From NCBI GenBank assembly GCA_017458185.1, contig JAFTFY010000012.1:118177-182176 (forward strand): 64,000 nucleotides of DNA, written 5' to 3'. A program made the position numbers and the translations under genes. Origin of the DNA: Neisseriaceae bacterium (lineage in GTDB: Bacteria > Pseudomonadota > Gammaproteobacteria > Burkholderiales > Neisseriaceae). This document shows positions 46,700-54,391 of this stretch, one piece after another; the stretch's first letter is position 1, and every line of letters begins with the position of its first letter. The notes beneath the pieces are model-generated. The model saw only the letters and a program-made list of their open reading frames with translations, had not been told where the DNA came from and ran no database searches.

Positions 46700-47509
46700 A
46701 TGGGATTTTTATTGATTAGTGCTTTGCTTGTATTCTTTTTGGGTGCATTTCTATGGTTAGGCAGTTCATTAGCAATGATGATGGCGGCATTATTGCAAAA
46801 GAAAAGCATAACGAAAACATTTTTATATAATAAATATTTTATTTTGTTCTCAATATTAAACTTTTTTCAACCTTATATATTGATATTCTCATTTTCTTTT
46901 TTATTTTCAAGCGTAAGGGAAAATATAAAAAAATTTGAACTAAATAAGCCCCATAAACATATTGTGGAAATGGTTATTATACTGATATTATTTTACTTTA
47001 TCGGTCATTCAATGTATTTTTTGATTGCAACTTGTTCTCAACATAATGATTACTCTAAAAATATTGAAATAGTACATAATTATTATTTAAAACAATTTTC
47101 TATTTTTGTAATTGTTTTATTTATAATAATAAATTTATTGATAATAAATGCAAAAAGATTAAACAATAAAGTCAATACATTTTTAATAAGAATAGGTTTT
47201 GGGTTTTATTATTATGGTATTATTTTAATGATTTTATTATTTATAACAACAATCATCAATGAAATTTCTGTTAAACCTTATTCTTTGTGGTTTGAGCGTT
47301 TTTTTGTTATCGGTAAAATCAGTGCATTACTTTGGACAAATAACATTATCGATACCAGTATAAACTTGCGTGGTATAGCCGATGGATTAAGAACTGGTTT
47401 AAATTATCCAGATTTTAGTTTTTCTTCTTTTATGTTGTTTTTGTCTTTTATGATTTTATGGCAGTTACAGTTGTGGTATTTTTCTATGATTCAAAAAACA
47501 ACAAAATAA
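46700..47509 (+). CDS. Multi-pass membrane protein, unknown, inserted in the dcw region
   Basis: A 269-residue, very AT-rich gene encoding about six or seven hydrophobic segments (LLISALLVFFLGAFLWLGSS, YFILFSILNFFQPYILIFSF, MVIILILFYFIGHSMYFLIA, IFVIVLFIIINLLII, YYGIILMILLFITTI, FMLFLSFMILWQLQLWYF). No family is recognised. It is the only plus-strand gene in the dcw region and starts 108 bp from murF, divergently. Codon and base use (A/T-rich) differ from the neighbouring mur genes, which suggests a different origin. Confidence 0.7.
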   Translation: MGFLLISALLVFFLGAFLWLGSSLAMMMAALLQKKSITKTFLYNKYFILFSILNFFQPYILIFSFSFLFSSVRENIKKFELNKPHKHIVEMVIILILFYFIGHSMYFLIATCSQHNDYSKNIEIVHNYYLKQFSIFVIVLFIIINLLIINAKRLNNKVNTFLIRIGFGFYYYGIILMILLFITTIINEISVKPYSLWFERFFVIGKISALLWTNNIIDTSINLRGIADGLRTGLNYPDFSFSSFMLFLSFMILWQLQLWYFSMIQKTTK

Positions 47510-47511
47510 CA

Positions 47512-47546
47512 TTCAGGCAGCCTGAAAATTTTTCAGGCTGCCTGAA
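47512..47546. repeat. Tandem pair of DUS palindromes, opposite central base
   Basis: TTCAGGCAGCCTGAA and TTCAGGCTGCCTGAA sit 5 bp apart between two converging genes. Together with the many single copies they define the uptake-sequence dialect: AGGCAGCCTGAA (king type) on one strand is AGGCTGCCTGAA (sim type) on the other. Likely also a terminator. Confidence 0.85.
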
Positions 47547-47567
47547 CGCATTTTTTATCGCAATGGC

Positions 47568-47756
47568 TTATTCTTTTTCGTCTTTGGGAGCGGTAAAACA
47601 AGCAGAACCACAGCCGCCGCAACCGCTACCACAACTATTGCCACAACCTGTGCCACCCCCCCCACAACCGCCGCCGTGTTTGCGTTTAATTTGTATGGAC
47701 CAAATGGCTAAAATAACGGCAACAATAATTAAAAAGCCTAATAAAATATTAATCAT
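47568..47756 (-). CDS. Small Gly/Cys-rich membrane protein (FeoB-associated-like)
   Basis: 62 residues: one N-terminal helix (INILLGFLIIVAVILAIWSI), a basic stretch IQIKRKH, then GGGCGGGGTGCGNSCGSGCG and GCGSAC before an acidic end. Six cysteines in a glycine-rich context. It resembles the FeoB-associated Cys-rich membrane proteins by size and plan, and a feoAB gene lies about 800 bp upstream on the same strand, but the sequence is too simple to be sure. A compositional match is the alternative. Confidence 0.55.
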   Translation of the reverse strand: MINILLGFLIIVAVILAIWSIQIKRKHGGGCGGGGTGCGNSCGSGCGGCGSACFTAPKDEKE

Positions 47757-47800
47757 CTTTATTCCTTTATTTCAATAAAATTTTTCAGGCTGCCTGAAAG

Positions 47801-48505
47801 TTAATTTGTATCTGCAAATATAATTTCAACACTGTCATCAATGTATTGGTTAATGGCATTTTCAAACATTGGATAAACAACTTCTCTTTTGTTGCCAAAT
47901 GCACCACAACCAAATGCACCAAGAATTAAAATATCAGGTTTCTTTAATGCAGCCAGTTGAATAATTCTGTTAATTCTTTCTTGCATTATTTTATTGATTT
48001 TTTTAGGAAAAAACATAAATTGAGCGAATATTTTATTAACCGCAGGAGCGGTAATAAAATCGCATAATTTTGGCGTATCTAATAAATTCCCATCATTATC
48101 TCGAATAATAGGTACATTTTCTGAATAAATCATTGTGTGGGTATAAGTGGGTAATAAATGAAGACGATTTTTCCAGTAATAAGATTTTGCGGTTTTAATG
48201 GTGTTATACAATAAACTTGCTCGGCATAATGCTTCTTCTTGTGCTTGACCACCTAAAATATAACCACCGCCTGCAATATTGGCATTGGCAAAATTTAAGG
48301 CAATTATTTTTCCTGAATTTTGATTTAATATGGCAGAAATGGTATCACTTTTTATTAAATGTTCTTTAACGATAAACTTTTGTTTTCTTTGAATAATATT
48401 TGAATGCACAGAATGATAAACTTGCGATTTCATTTGTGAATAATCGCCATTTTTGAAAATTCTATCATTTTCAAATTTTATCTTTAAAAATTTAATCATA
48501 GACAT
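47801..48505 (-). CDS. Microbial PARG-type ADP-ribose glycohydrolase (TIGR02452-like macrodomain)
   Basis: 234 residues. The N-terminal helix region is followed by ALNFANANIAGGGYILGGQA and QEEALCRASLLYNTI; GGG followed seven residues later by QEE is the catalytic signature of PARG macrodomains (tandem glutamates). PDILILGAFGCGAFGNKREV is the ribose/phosphate loop. Such enzymes remove ADP-ribose from proteins or nucleic acids. The ATG follows AAAGGAATAAAAA. It lies between the broken feoAB and the Gly/Cys-rich peptide, in the same cluster as the DUF3990 ADP-ribosyltransferase-like gene. Confidence 0.85.
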   Translation of the reverse strand: MSMIKFLKIKFENDRIFKNGDYSQMKSQVYHSVHSNIIQRKQKFIVKEHLIKSDTISAILNQNSGKIIALNFANANIAGGGYILGGQAQEEALCRASLLYNTIKTAKSYYWKNRLHLLPTYTHTMIYSENVPIIRDNDGNLLDTPKLCDFITAPAVNKIFAQFMFFPKKINKIMQERINRIIQLAALKKPDILILGAFGCGAFGNKREVVYPMFENAINQYIDDSVEIIFADTN

Positions 48506-48574
48506 TTTTTATTCCTTTCGGGCTACCTGAAAAGCATTTATTTTACAGCATTTCAGGCAGCCTGAAACACTATT

Positions 48575-49468
48575 CTACACCATTCCCAACGCCAAACCGA
48601 TTAACCTAACCGCCATTGCCAAAATCCATGCAATCGCACATTGCCACAGCACCACAAATACTGCCCATTTGCCGCCTAATTCGCGTCTGACTGTGGCAAT
48701 CGCTGCCAAACAGGGGGTGTAGAGTAGGGCGAAAACCAACATTGTGGCGGCAGTTAGCGGCGTTAAAATGGCGGTGAGTTCATCGCCAAACAGCACTTCC
48801 ATGCTGGATACCACGCCTTCTTTGGCGATAAAGCCTGCAACCAAACTAGCACCCACTCGCCAATCGCCCAAGCCCAAAGGCTGCATTATGGGTGCGAAAA
48901 TGCTGGTTACGGCGGCTAATATGCTGGTTGATGAGTCGTCTGTCAGATTAAATCGCAGGTCGAAACTTTGCAAAAACCAGATGATAATTGTGCCGATAAA
49001 AATCACCGTAAAAGCCCGTTCTATAAAGCCTTTGGCCTTTTCCCAGAGAAGTTGCACAATATTTCGCAAAGCAGGAAAACGATAGGGCGGAATTTCCATC
49101 ACAAACGGAATCGGCTCGCCTTTGAACAGCGTTTTGCGATAGATTAAGGCTATGATAATCGCGGTGATAATACCCAAAAGATATAGCCCCGACATAATCC
49201 ACGCCCCATTTTTGGGGAAAAATGCGGCAACAAAAAAGGCGTAAATCGGCAGTTTGGCGGTGCAACTCATCATCGGGGTGAGCAAAATCGTCATTTTGCG
49301 GTCGCGGTCAGACGGTAGCGTCCTTGTTGCCATAATCGCAGGCACAGAACAGCCAAAGCCGATTAACATCGGCACAATCGACCGCCCCGACAAGCCCATA
49401 CCACGAAAGAGTTTATCCATCACAAACGCCACGCGGGCAATGTAGCCTGTGTCTTCCAAAATTGCCAA
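48575..49468 (-). pseudogene. feoB: FeoB C-terminal part (downstream of frameshift)
   Basis: This frame resumes FeoB exactly where the upstream frame loses it: LAILEDTGYIARVAFVMDKL, GLSGRSIVPMLIGFGCSVPA, DRKMTILLTPMMSCTAKLPI and ASLVAGFIAKEGVVSSMEVL are the conserved membrane gate segments (GCSVPAI, SCxAxLP, AKE). It has no ATG near its beginning; the nearest initiation codon is a TTG in the slippery region. It is therefore a continuation of the gene starting at 50931 and not an independent gene. It is functional only if the A7 tract (49470-49476) varies or is misread. Confidence 0.85.
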
Positions 49469-50931
49469 GAAAAAAACAGCACCACAATAATCGGCAAAAA
49501 GGTTAAAACGCTGCCCACGCCTGCGAAAATGCCGTCAATAATCAAGCCGTGCAGTGCGTCATTCACGCCCCAAAGGGTGAGTTTGCCGTCAAACCAAACG
49601 GTTCCTTTATCAATTAAATTTTCAAATATTTCTTGTAAGCCAGAACCTAATAGATTGAAAGTTAAGTAAAAAATTAACGCCATAATTGCAAAGAAAATGG
49701 GAATGGCAGTATATTTTCCTGTTAAAATCGTATCGATTTTTTGCGAACGAATTTGCTCTTTTCGTGTTAATGGTTTATTAACCGTTTGTTCGCATACTTT
49801 TTGAATAAAACTAAATCGCATATCAGCAATGGCAGCATTTTTATCCATTCCCCGTTCTTTTTCCATTTGTAAGGCGATATGTTCTATTGTTTCCTGTTCA
49901 TTTTTATCTAATTTTAATCGTTTTTCAAGATAAGAATCATCTTCTAATAATTTCTCCGCAACAAAACGCGGCGGAATATGAGCCATTTCTGAATGGTCGT
50001 GAATAAGATGAATAATCGCATGTAAGGCTCGATGAACCGCACCGTTATGGTCGTTTTTATCGCAAAAGTCTTGTTTTTTCGGCTTTTCTTGAAAGTGAGC
50101 AATATGCACCGCATGGCGTACTAATTCATCAACACCTTGATTTTTTGACGCAGAAATCGGAATAACAGGCACGCCTAATAATTCTTCCATAGCGTTAATA
50201 TCAATAGAACCGCCATTATTCGCCAATTCGTCCATCATATTTAACGCCACAATAACAGGAATATCCATAGATAATAATTGCATGGTTAAATACAAATTGC
50301 GTTCAATATTATTTGCATCAACAATATTGATAATACAATGCGGCTTGTTATCCAATAAAAAATCAATGGCGATTTTTTCTTCATCAGAATACGCCGTCAT
50401 GGAATAAATACCCGGTAAATCGGTAATATTTGTATTAGGATAATGGCGAATTGCCCCATTTTTTCTATCGACCGTAACACCTGGAAAATTGCCCACATGC
50501 TGCTTCGCACCTGTGAGTTGATTAAACAGCGTAGTCTTGCCGCTGTTTTGATTGCCAATCAACGCAAACGACAGCAATTCGTGGTCGGGCAGGGGGGTAG
50601 CGTCTTTGTCCGAATGAAACAAGCCGTCTTCGCCCAAACCAGGGTGAGCGGTTTCCTTTTTAAGCCTTGTGTCGGCAGAGTTTTCAGGCTGCCTGAAAGC
50701 AGGTTGATTGACCGTTTCAATTTCAATTTGAGCGGCGTCCTTTCGGCGTAAGGTGAGCGAATAACCCCGCAAAGCCAACTCCACAGGGTCGCCCATCGGT
50801 GCATGCTTCACCATTTTAAGCGTTGTTTCGGGGATTAGCCCCAAATCCAATAAATGCCGCCGCAACTTTTTCTCGGCTTTCACCGATTTAATTACTGCAA
50901 ACTGTCCAATAGGCAATTCTGATAAATTCAT
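49420..50931 (-). CDS. feoB: FeoA-FeoB fusion ferrous iron transporter, N-terminal part (frameshifted)
   Basis: Residues 1-75 are a FeoA SH3-like domain (MNLSELPIGQFAVIKSVKAE, LDLGLIPETTLKMVKHAPMG). A linker (residues about 76-115) follows, with FRQPEN from a DUS. The FeoB G-domain follows: G1 GNQNSGKTTLFNQLTG, GNFPGVTVDRKNG, G3 DLPGIYS, G4 NMMD. Then come helical spacer and the first membrane helices (IPIFFAIMALIFYLTFNLLG). At FLPIIVVLFF the frame shifts and ends after 14 unrelated residues. One extra T on the coding strand in the T7 run restores LFFFLAILEDTGY. A possible promoter/Fur site lies upstream. Confidence 0.9.
   Translation of the reverse strand: MNLSELPIGQFAVIKSVKAEKKLRRHLLDLGLIPETTLKMVKHAPMGDPVELALRGYSLTLRRKDAAQIEIETVNQPAFRQPENSADTRLKKETAHPGLGEDGLFHSDKDATPLPDHELLSFALIGNQNSGKTTLFNQLTGAKQHVGNFPGVTVDRKNGAIRHYPNTNITDLPGIYSMTAYSDEEKIAIDFLLDNKPHCIINIVDANNIERNLYLTMQLLSMDIPVIVALNMMDELANNGGSIDINAMEELLGVPVIPISASKNQGVDELVRHAVHIAHFQEKPKKQDFCDKNDHNGAVHRALHAIIHLIHDHSEMAHIPPRFVAEKLLEDDSYLEKRLKLDKNEQETIEHIALQMEKERGMDKNAAIADMRFSFIQKVCEQTVNKPLTRKEQIRSQKIDTILTGKYTAIPIFFAIMALIFYLTFNLLGSGLQEIFENLIDKGTVWFDGKLTLWGVNDALHGLIIDGIFAGVGSVLTFLPIIVVLFFSWQFWKTQATLPAWRL
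49470..49476. repeat. A7 homopolymer at the feoB frameshift
   Basis: Seven A (T7 on the coding strand) between G and C. Eight would keep FeoB in frame. Slippage, assembly error or a real inactivating deletion are all possible. Confidence 0.85.
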
Positions 50932-50968
50932 TAAAAAACCTTTAATTTCAAATTGATATGCAATAAAT

Positions 50969-51001
50969 AAGACACATTATCATTTAGATTAAAAATGACA
51001 A
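50969..51001 (-). promoter_or_regulatory. Candidate promoter with Fur-like box upstream of feoAB
   Basis: On the minus strand TTGTCA is followed after 16 bp by TAATGT; overlapping it, AAATGATAATGTGTCTT shares about 11 of 19 positions with the Fur consensus. Iron control is expected for feo genes. The match is only moderate. Confidence 0.35.
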
Positions 51002-51106
51002 TCGCATTATAAAAGATTTTTATTGAAAAGAAAAGAAAAATGATAGCGTTTCGCAAGAAGAAAAGAAGTGCAGACAAAAAACAGGCGTTTCAGGCAGCCT
51101 GAAAGC

Positions 51107-51811
51107 CTATGGCAAGTTTGCCAAATATTGTTTGGCTTGCATATCGCCGTTTGCTGCTGCTTTTTGCAGATAGATTTTGGCTTTTTCTACATCGGCTGTT
51201 TCGCCCAAGCCGTTCAGATAAATCATTGCCAAATTGAATTGAGCCAGCGAATTATCCGCTGTCGCTGCCTTTTCTAAATGCACTTTCGCCTGTGCATAAT
51301 CAACGGGCACGCCCAAGCCCTGCATATACATCATACCCAAATTATTTTCAGCCAAAACGCTGTTTTGTTGTGCGGCTTGTTCAAAATAATGCTTGGCACG
51401 CTCATAATCGGGGGCGACAGAAATGCCCTGCAAATAGAATAAACCCAAATTATTTTGGGCTTCGGGGTGATGATTGTCCGCCGCTTGGGCAAACCATTTT
51501 AAGGCTTCTGCCTGCTGATTGCGTTTGATATAAATCAGCCCTAACTCGGTTTGTGCGTCCGTTTGTCCTTGTTCGGCGAGTGTGGTAAAAATTTTGATTG
51601 CTTGGTCAATGTCGTCCCGTTCTAACAAATTTTGGGCTTGTATATACAATTTTTTCTGCTCGTCCGTAAATGTGCCATACACAGTATTGCTAATCTCTTG
51701 TTTTTCTTGAATTTGTGTTTCGCTGACACTGCTTTCTATTTGATTGCAAGCCGTTAATGCACTGATGAATATCAGTGCAATTAGTGTTTTTTTGAGTGTT
51801 GAAAAATACAT
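51107..51811 (-). CDS. Sel1-repeat (TPR-like) lipoprotein
   Basis: 234 residues. Signal peptide with lipobox (ALIFISALTACNQ), so membrane-anchored. From about residue 60 there are four or five Sel1-like repeats of about 36 residues: AQTELGLIYIKRNQ, AQNNLGLFYLQGIS, AENNLGMMYMQGLG, AQFNLAMIYLNGLG. Such proteins mediate protein contacts, often around cell-envelope complexes. Lies in the gap between murE and feoAB in the dcw region; function not known. Confidence 0.85.
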   Translation of the reverse strand: MYFSTLKKTLIALIFISALTACNQIESSVSETQIQEKQEISNTVYGTFTDEQKKLYIQAQNLLERDDIDQAIKIFTTLAEQGQTDAQTELGLIYIKRNQQAEALKWFAQAADNHHPEAQNNLGLFYLQGISVAPDYERAKHYFEQAAQQNSVLAENNLGMMYMQGLGVPVDYAQAKVHLEKAATADNSLAQFNLAMIYLNGLGETADVEKAKIYLQKAAANGDMQAKQYLANLP

Positions 51812-51863
51812 ATTTTTTCCTTGTATGTTAATGGGTTAGGTTTTTCAGGCAGCCTGAACGGTT

Positions 51864-52730
51864 TTACTTCTGCACATCAGGCTTTATACACACACCGTCA
51901 TAAGGGCAGGAGTGAAGCAGAATGTTATCGTCATAATCCACAAACCGCTTGGTGTAGCGTTCCTTATTTTCTGGTAGTGTCTTGATAATATTTAACATTT
52001 TTTCATCAGCACAAGAGAATAAGCCAACACCATAATCACCCCATAAACGATTGATAAATGTAAAGTCTAAATTATCGCATAACTCATTGATATTTTTAAT
52101 TATATTGCGAATAAATGGTTTTCCCCAGTTTGGCTCATGTGCAGGATTGATATTTTGCAAAGTATCATACGCCGCAAATTGCACAATTTTGTCCGTAGGC
52201 GTATTTAACGGTGCCAGCACAAAATCCGTATTGCCAAGCAATACCACATACCACAACATGGCACGGGCTTGTGGCAGTAAATTTTCAATCCTAATCACAG
52301 AAATAAAACCTTCTGTATCAGACAAGTGGATATATTCCGTGCCAACTGTGCTGATATGTTTGCGTAACTCATTGATTTCTTTTTGCAAATCAATATATCT
52401 TTGGCGTTGTGTTGCTGTGATTTCTGCTTCGACATCATTTACGCCAAAATGATGAGCAATTCTTTGGGAGATTTCAATGTTTTCTGCGGTATCAATATAA
52501 TTTACTTCAAGATGATACGCAAATTCTTCCAAAAATTCATCAATGGTTTGTGGATTGATTTTGTGGCTAAATTTTTGCTGATTGCCATATTCATCAATTT
52601 TGATATGCACATCATAGTCGCCAAGTATAAAAATTTTACACCCTTGATAATACTGAACAATCGCACGCAATAGGGCAAATTGTTGTATATCTTTGTCCAA
52701 CTCAATCAAGATTGCATTATGTTTCATCAT
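51864..52730 (-). CDS. Hypothetical cytoplasmic protein, unknown
   Basis: 288 residues with no signal peptide or membrane helix. Residues about 108-135 may form a short coiled coil (TATQRQRYIDLQKEINELRK). Other segments are MKHNAILIELDKDIQQFALL, KIFILGDYDVHIKIDE, ARAMLWYVVLLGNTDFVLAP and FINRLWGDYGVGLFSCADEK. No family is recognised. The ATG has AGGACAAT before it. It follows murE by 40 bp (a DUS in between) and is on the same strand, so may be read from the dcw promoter. Confidence 0.7.
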   Translation of the reverse strand: MMKHNAILIELDKDIQQFALLRAIVQYYQGCKIFILGDYDVHIKIDEYGNQQKFSHKINPQTIDEFLEEFAYHLEVNYIDTAENIEISQRIAHHFGVNDVEAEITATQRQRYIDLQKEINELRKHISTVGTEYIHLSDTEGFISVIRIENLLPQARAMLWYVVLLGNTDFVLAPLNTPTDKIVQFAAYDTLQNINPAHEPNWGKPFIRNIIKNINELCDNLDFTFINRLWGDYGVGLFSCADEKMLNIIKTLPENKERYTKRFVDYDDNILLHSCPYDGVCIKPDVQK

Positions 52731-52769
52731 ATTGTCCTGTTTTTTAATAACTTTCAGGCTGCCTGAAAA

Positions 52770-54236
52770 TTATTCATTCAAAATATTTTCTGCCACTTCA
52801 AAATCATCAAAATAGTGTTTAACCCCTTGAATTTCCTGATAAGTTTCGTGTCCTTTGCCTGCGATTAAGATAATGTCTGTGTCACTTGCGTGTTGAATGG
52901 CGTAGCGAATGGCTTGTTCTCGGTTTGTTTCGATATGTGTTTGATTTTGTTTTGAAATGCCTTGCAAAATAGCGGCGATAATTTTATCAGGTTCTTCACT
53001 TCTTGGATTGTCCGAAGTAATCACCGTGCAGTCGGCTAATTGCGTGGCAATTTGCCCCATTTGTGGGCGTTTTCCTGTGTCTCTATCGCCGCCGCAACCG
53101 AATACGCACCAAAGGCGGCTATCAGGCGTTTTAAGTTCCATTAAAGCCGTCAAAGCCTTTTCTAATGCGTCTGGCGTGTGAGCATAGTCGATAATAATCA
53201 AAGGCTTACCGTCTTTTTTGATGCGTTCCATTCTGCCGCGTGCAGGGCGGATATTTGCCAAAATATGGGCAACTTTGGCAAGAGCGTAATCTCGCAATAA
53301 CAATACAGCGGCAACTGCTGCCAAGTTTTGAGCGTTAAATCGTCCTGTTAAGGCGGTTTTCACCGCAAAATCGCCGAAAGTGCTGGATAATTCAACCACA
53401 TTGCCGTTTAAGGCAGCCTGAAAGTGCTGAATGCGTACATCGGTATTATCATTAAAGCCGTAAGAAATTACAGTTAAATCAGGGCGTTGCATTCTCAATT
53501 CTTGATATAAATCACGCCCAAATGTGTCGTCCGTGTTGATAACGGCGTGTTTTAAACTGTCGAAGTAAAATAGGCGGCGTTTGCTGTTGCCATAACTTGC
53601 CATATCGCCGTGATAGTCCAAATGATCGCGGGTTAAATTCGTGAAAATGGCGGTGTCAAACGCCACGCCCGAAACGCGATACTGGTCTAAACCGTGGCTG
53701 GATACTTCCATTGCAACCGCTTGGGCGTTGTTTTGCAAAAAATTCGCCAATAAATTATGCACAGTTACCGCGTCTGGCGTGGTGTGCGTGGTGCTTTTTA
53801 AGTCGCCCATAAAACCATTGCCCGCCGTGCCGATGACTGCACATTTTTTACCTAATAAATCAAACGCTTGGGCTAACCATTGCGTAATCGAAGTTTTGCC
53901 ATTCGTGCCTGTAACGCCGATTGTGTCTAACTTTTGCGATGGCTCGCCCAATAGAAAAGACGCAATATTGCCCGCAAACTGCCGTCCGTTTTCAATGCCA
54001 ATACAAGGCGCAGCAATATTTTCAGGCAGCCTGAAAACATTATCTGCTTGATAAACAACGGCTTTTGCACCGTTACTCACGGCTTGTTGTATGTAATTTC
54101 TACCGTCCGCATATTCGCCTTGATAGGCAATAAAAATATCGCCGTTTTGCACTTGACGCGAATCGGCAACGATAGATGAAAATCCTTGTTGCAACAAGGA
54201 TTGCAAGGGCAGGGGAGAGAATGGGGTGTGAGACAT
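52770..54236 (-). CDS. murE: UDP-MurNAc-L-Ala-D-Glu--meso-DAP ligase MurE
   Basis: Adds meso-diaminopimelate to the muropeptide. 488 residues. ADSRQVQNGDIFIAYQGEYA, ATP loop GVTGTNGKTSITQWLAQAF, TTHTTPDAVTVHNLLANFL, EVSSHGLDQYRVSGV and NLTRDHLDYHGDMASYGNSK are typical. DNPR (in VITSDNPRSEEPDKII) is the meso-DAP specificity motif. Downstream the usual murF is not adjacent; about 6.2 kb of accessory genes lies between. Confidence 0.97.
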   Translation of the reverse strand: MSHTPFSPLPLQSLLQQGFSSIVADSRQVQNGDIFIAYQGEYADGRNYIQQAVSNGAKAVVYQADNVFRLPENIAAPCIGIENGRQFAGNIASFLLGEPSQKLDTIGVTGTNGKTSITQWLAQAFDLLGKKCAVIGTAGNGFMGDLKSTTHTTPDAVTVHNLLANFLQNNAQAVAMEVSSHGLDQYRVSGVAFDTAIFTNLTRDHLDYHGDMASYGNSKRRLFYFDSLKHAVINTDDTFGRDLYQELRMQRPDLTVISYGFNDNTDVRIQHFQAALNGNVVELSSTFGDFAVKTALTGRFNAQNLAAVAAVLLLRDYALAKVAHILANIRPARGRMERIKKDGKPLIIIDYAHTPDALEKALTALMELKTPDSRLWCVFGCGGDRDTGKRPQMGQIATQLADCTVITSDNPRSEEPDKIIAAILQGISKQNQTHIETNREQAIRYAIQHASDTDIILIAGKGHETYQEIQGVKHYFDDFEVAENILNE

Positions 54237-54289
54237 TGATGATAAGACCTTTTATTTTAAATAGTTCAGGCTGCCTGAAAAAAGATACT

Positions 54290-54332
54290 GTCACTACGAG
54301 CCGTTGCGTAACGCAACGGCGTAGTAATCTCC
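54290..54332. repeat. Single-stem copy of the TCATTGCGAG hairpin repeat
   Basis: TCACTACGAG-CCGTTGCG taa CGCAACGG-CGTAGTAATCTCC. Lies between murE and ftsI next to a DUS. Confidence 0.65.
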
Positions 54333-54391
54333 TGACTATGGAAAACGGCAATGCAAAATATCTTTTTCAGGCAGCCTGAAAATTATATCAA

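Noticed and set aside
48575..49468. An independent short FeoB-like gene
   Set aside because: It has no proper start and begins exactly where the upstream FeoB frame is lost, so it is the C-terminal half of a frameshifted gene.
49440..49480. Programmed ribosomal frameshift in feoB
   Set aside because: A T7 run alone, without a recognised slippery heptamer and downstream pseudoknot, is weak support; indel, phase variation or sequencing error are simpler.
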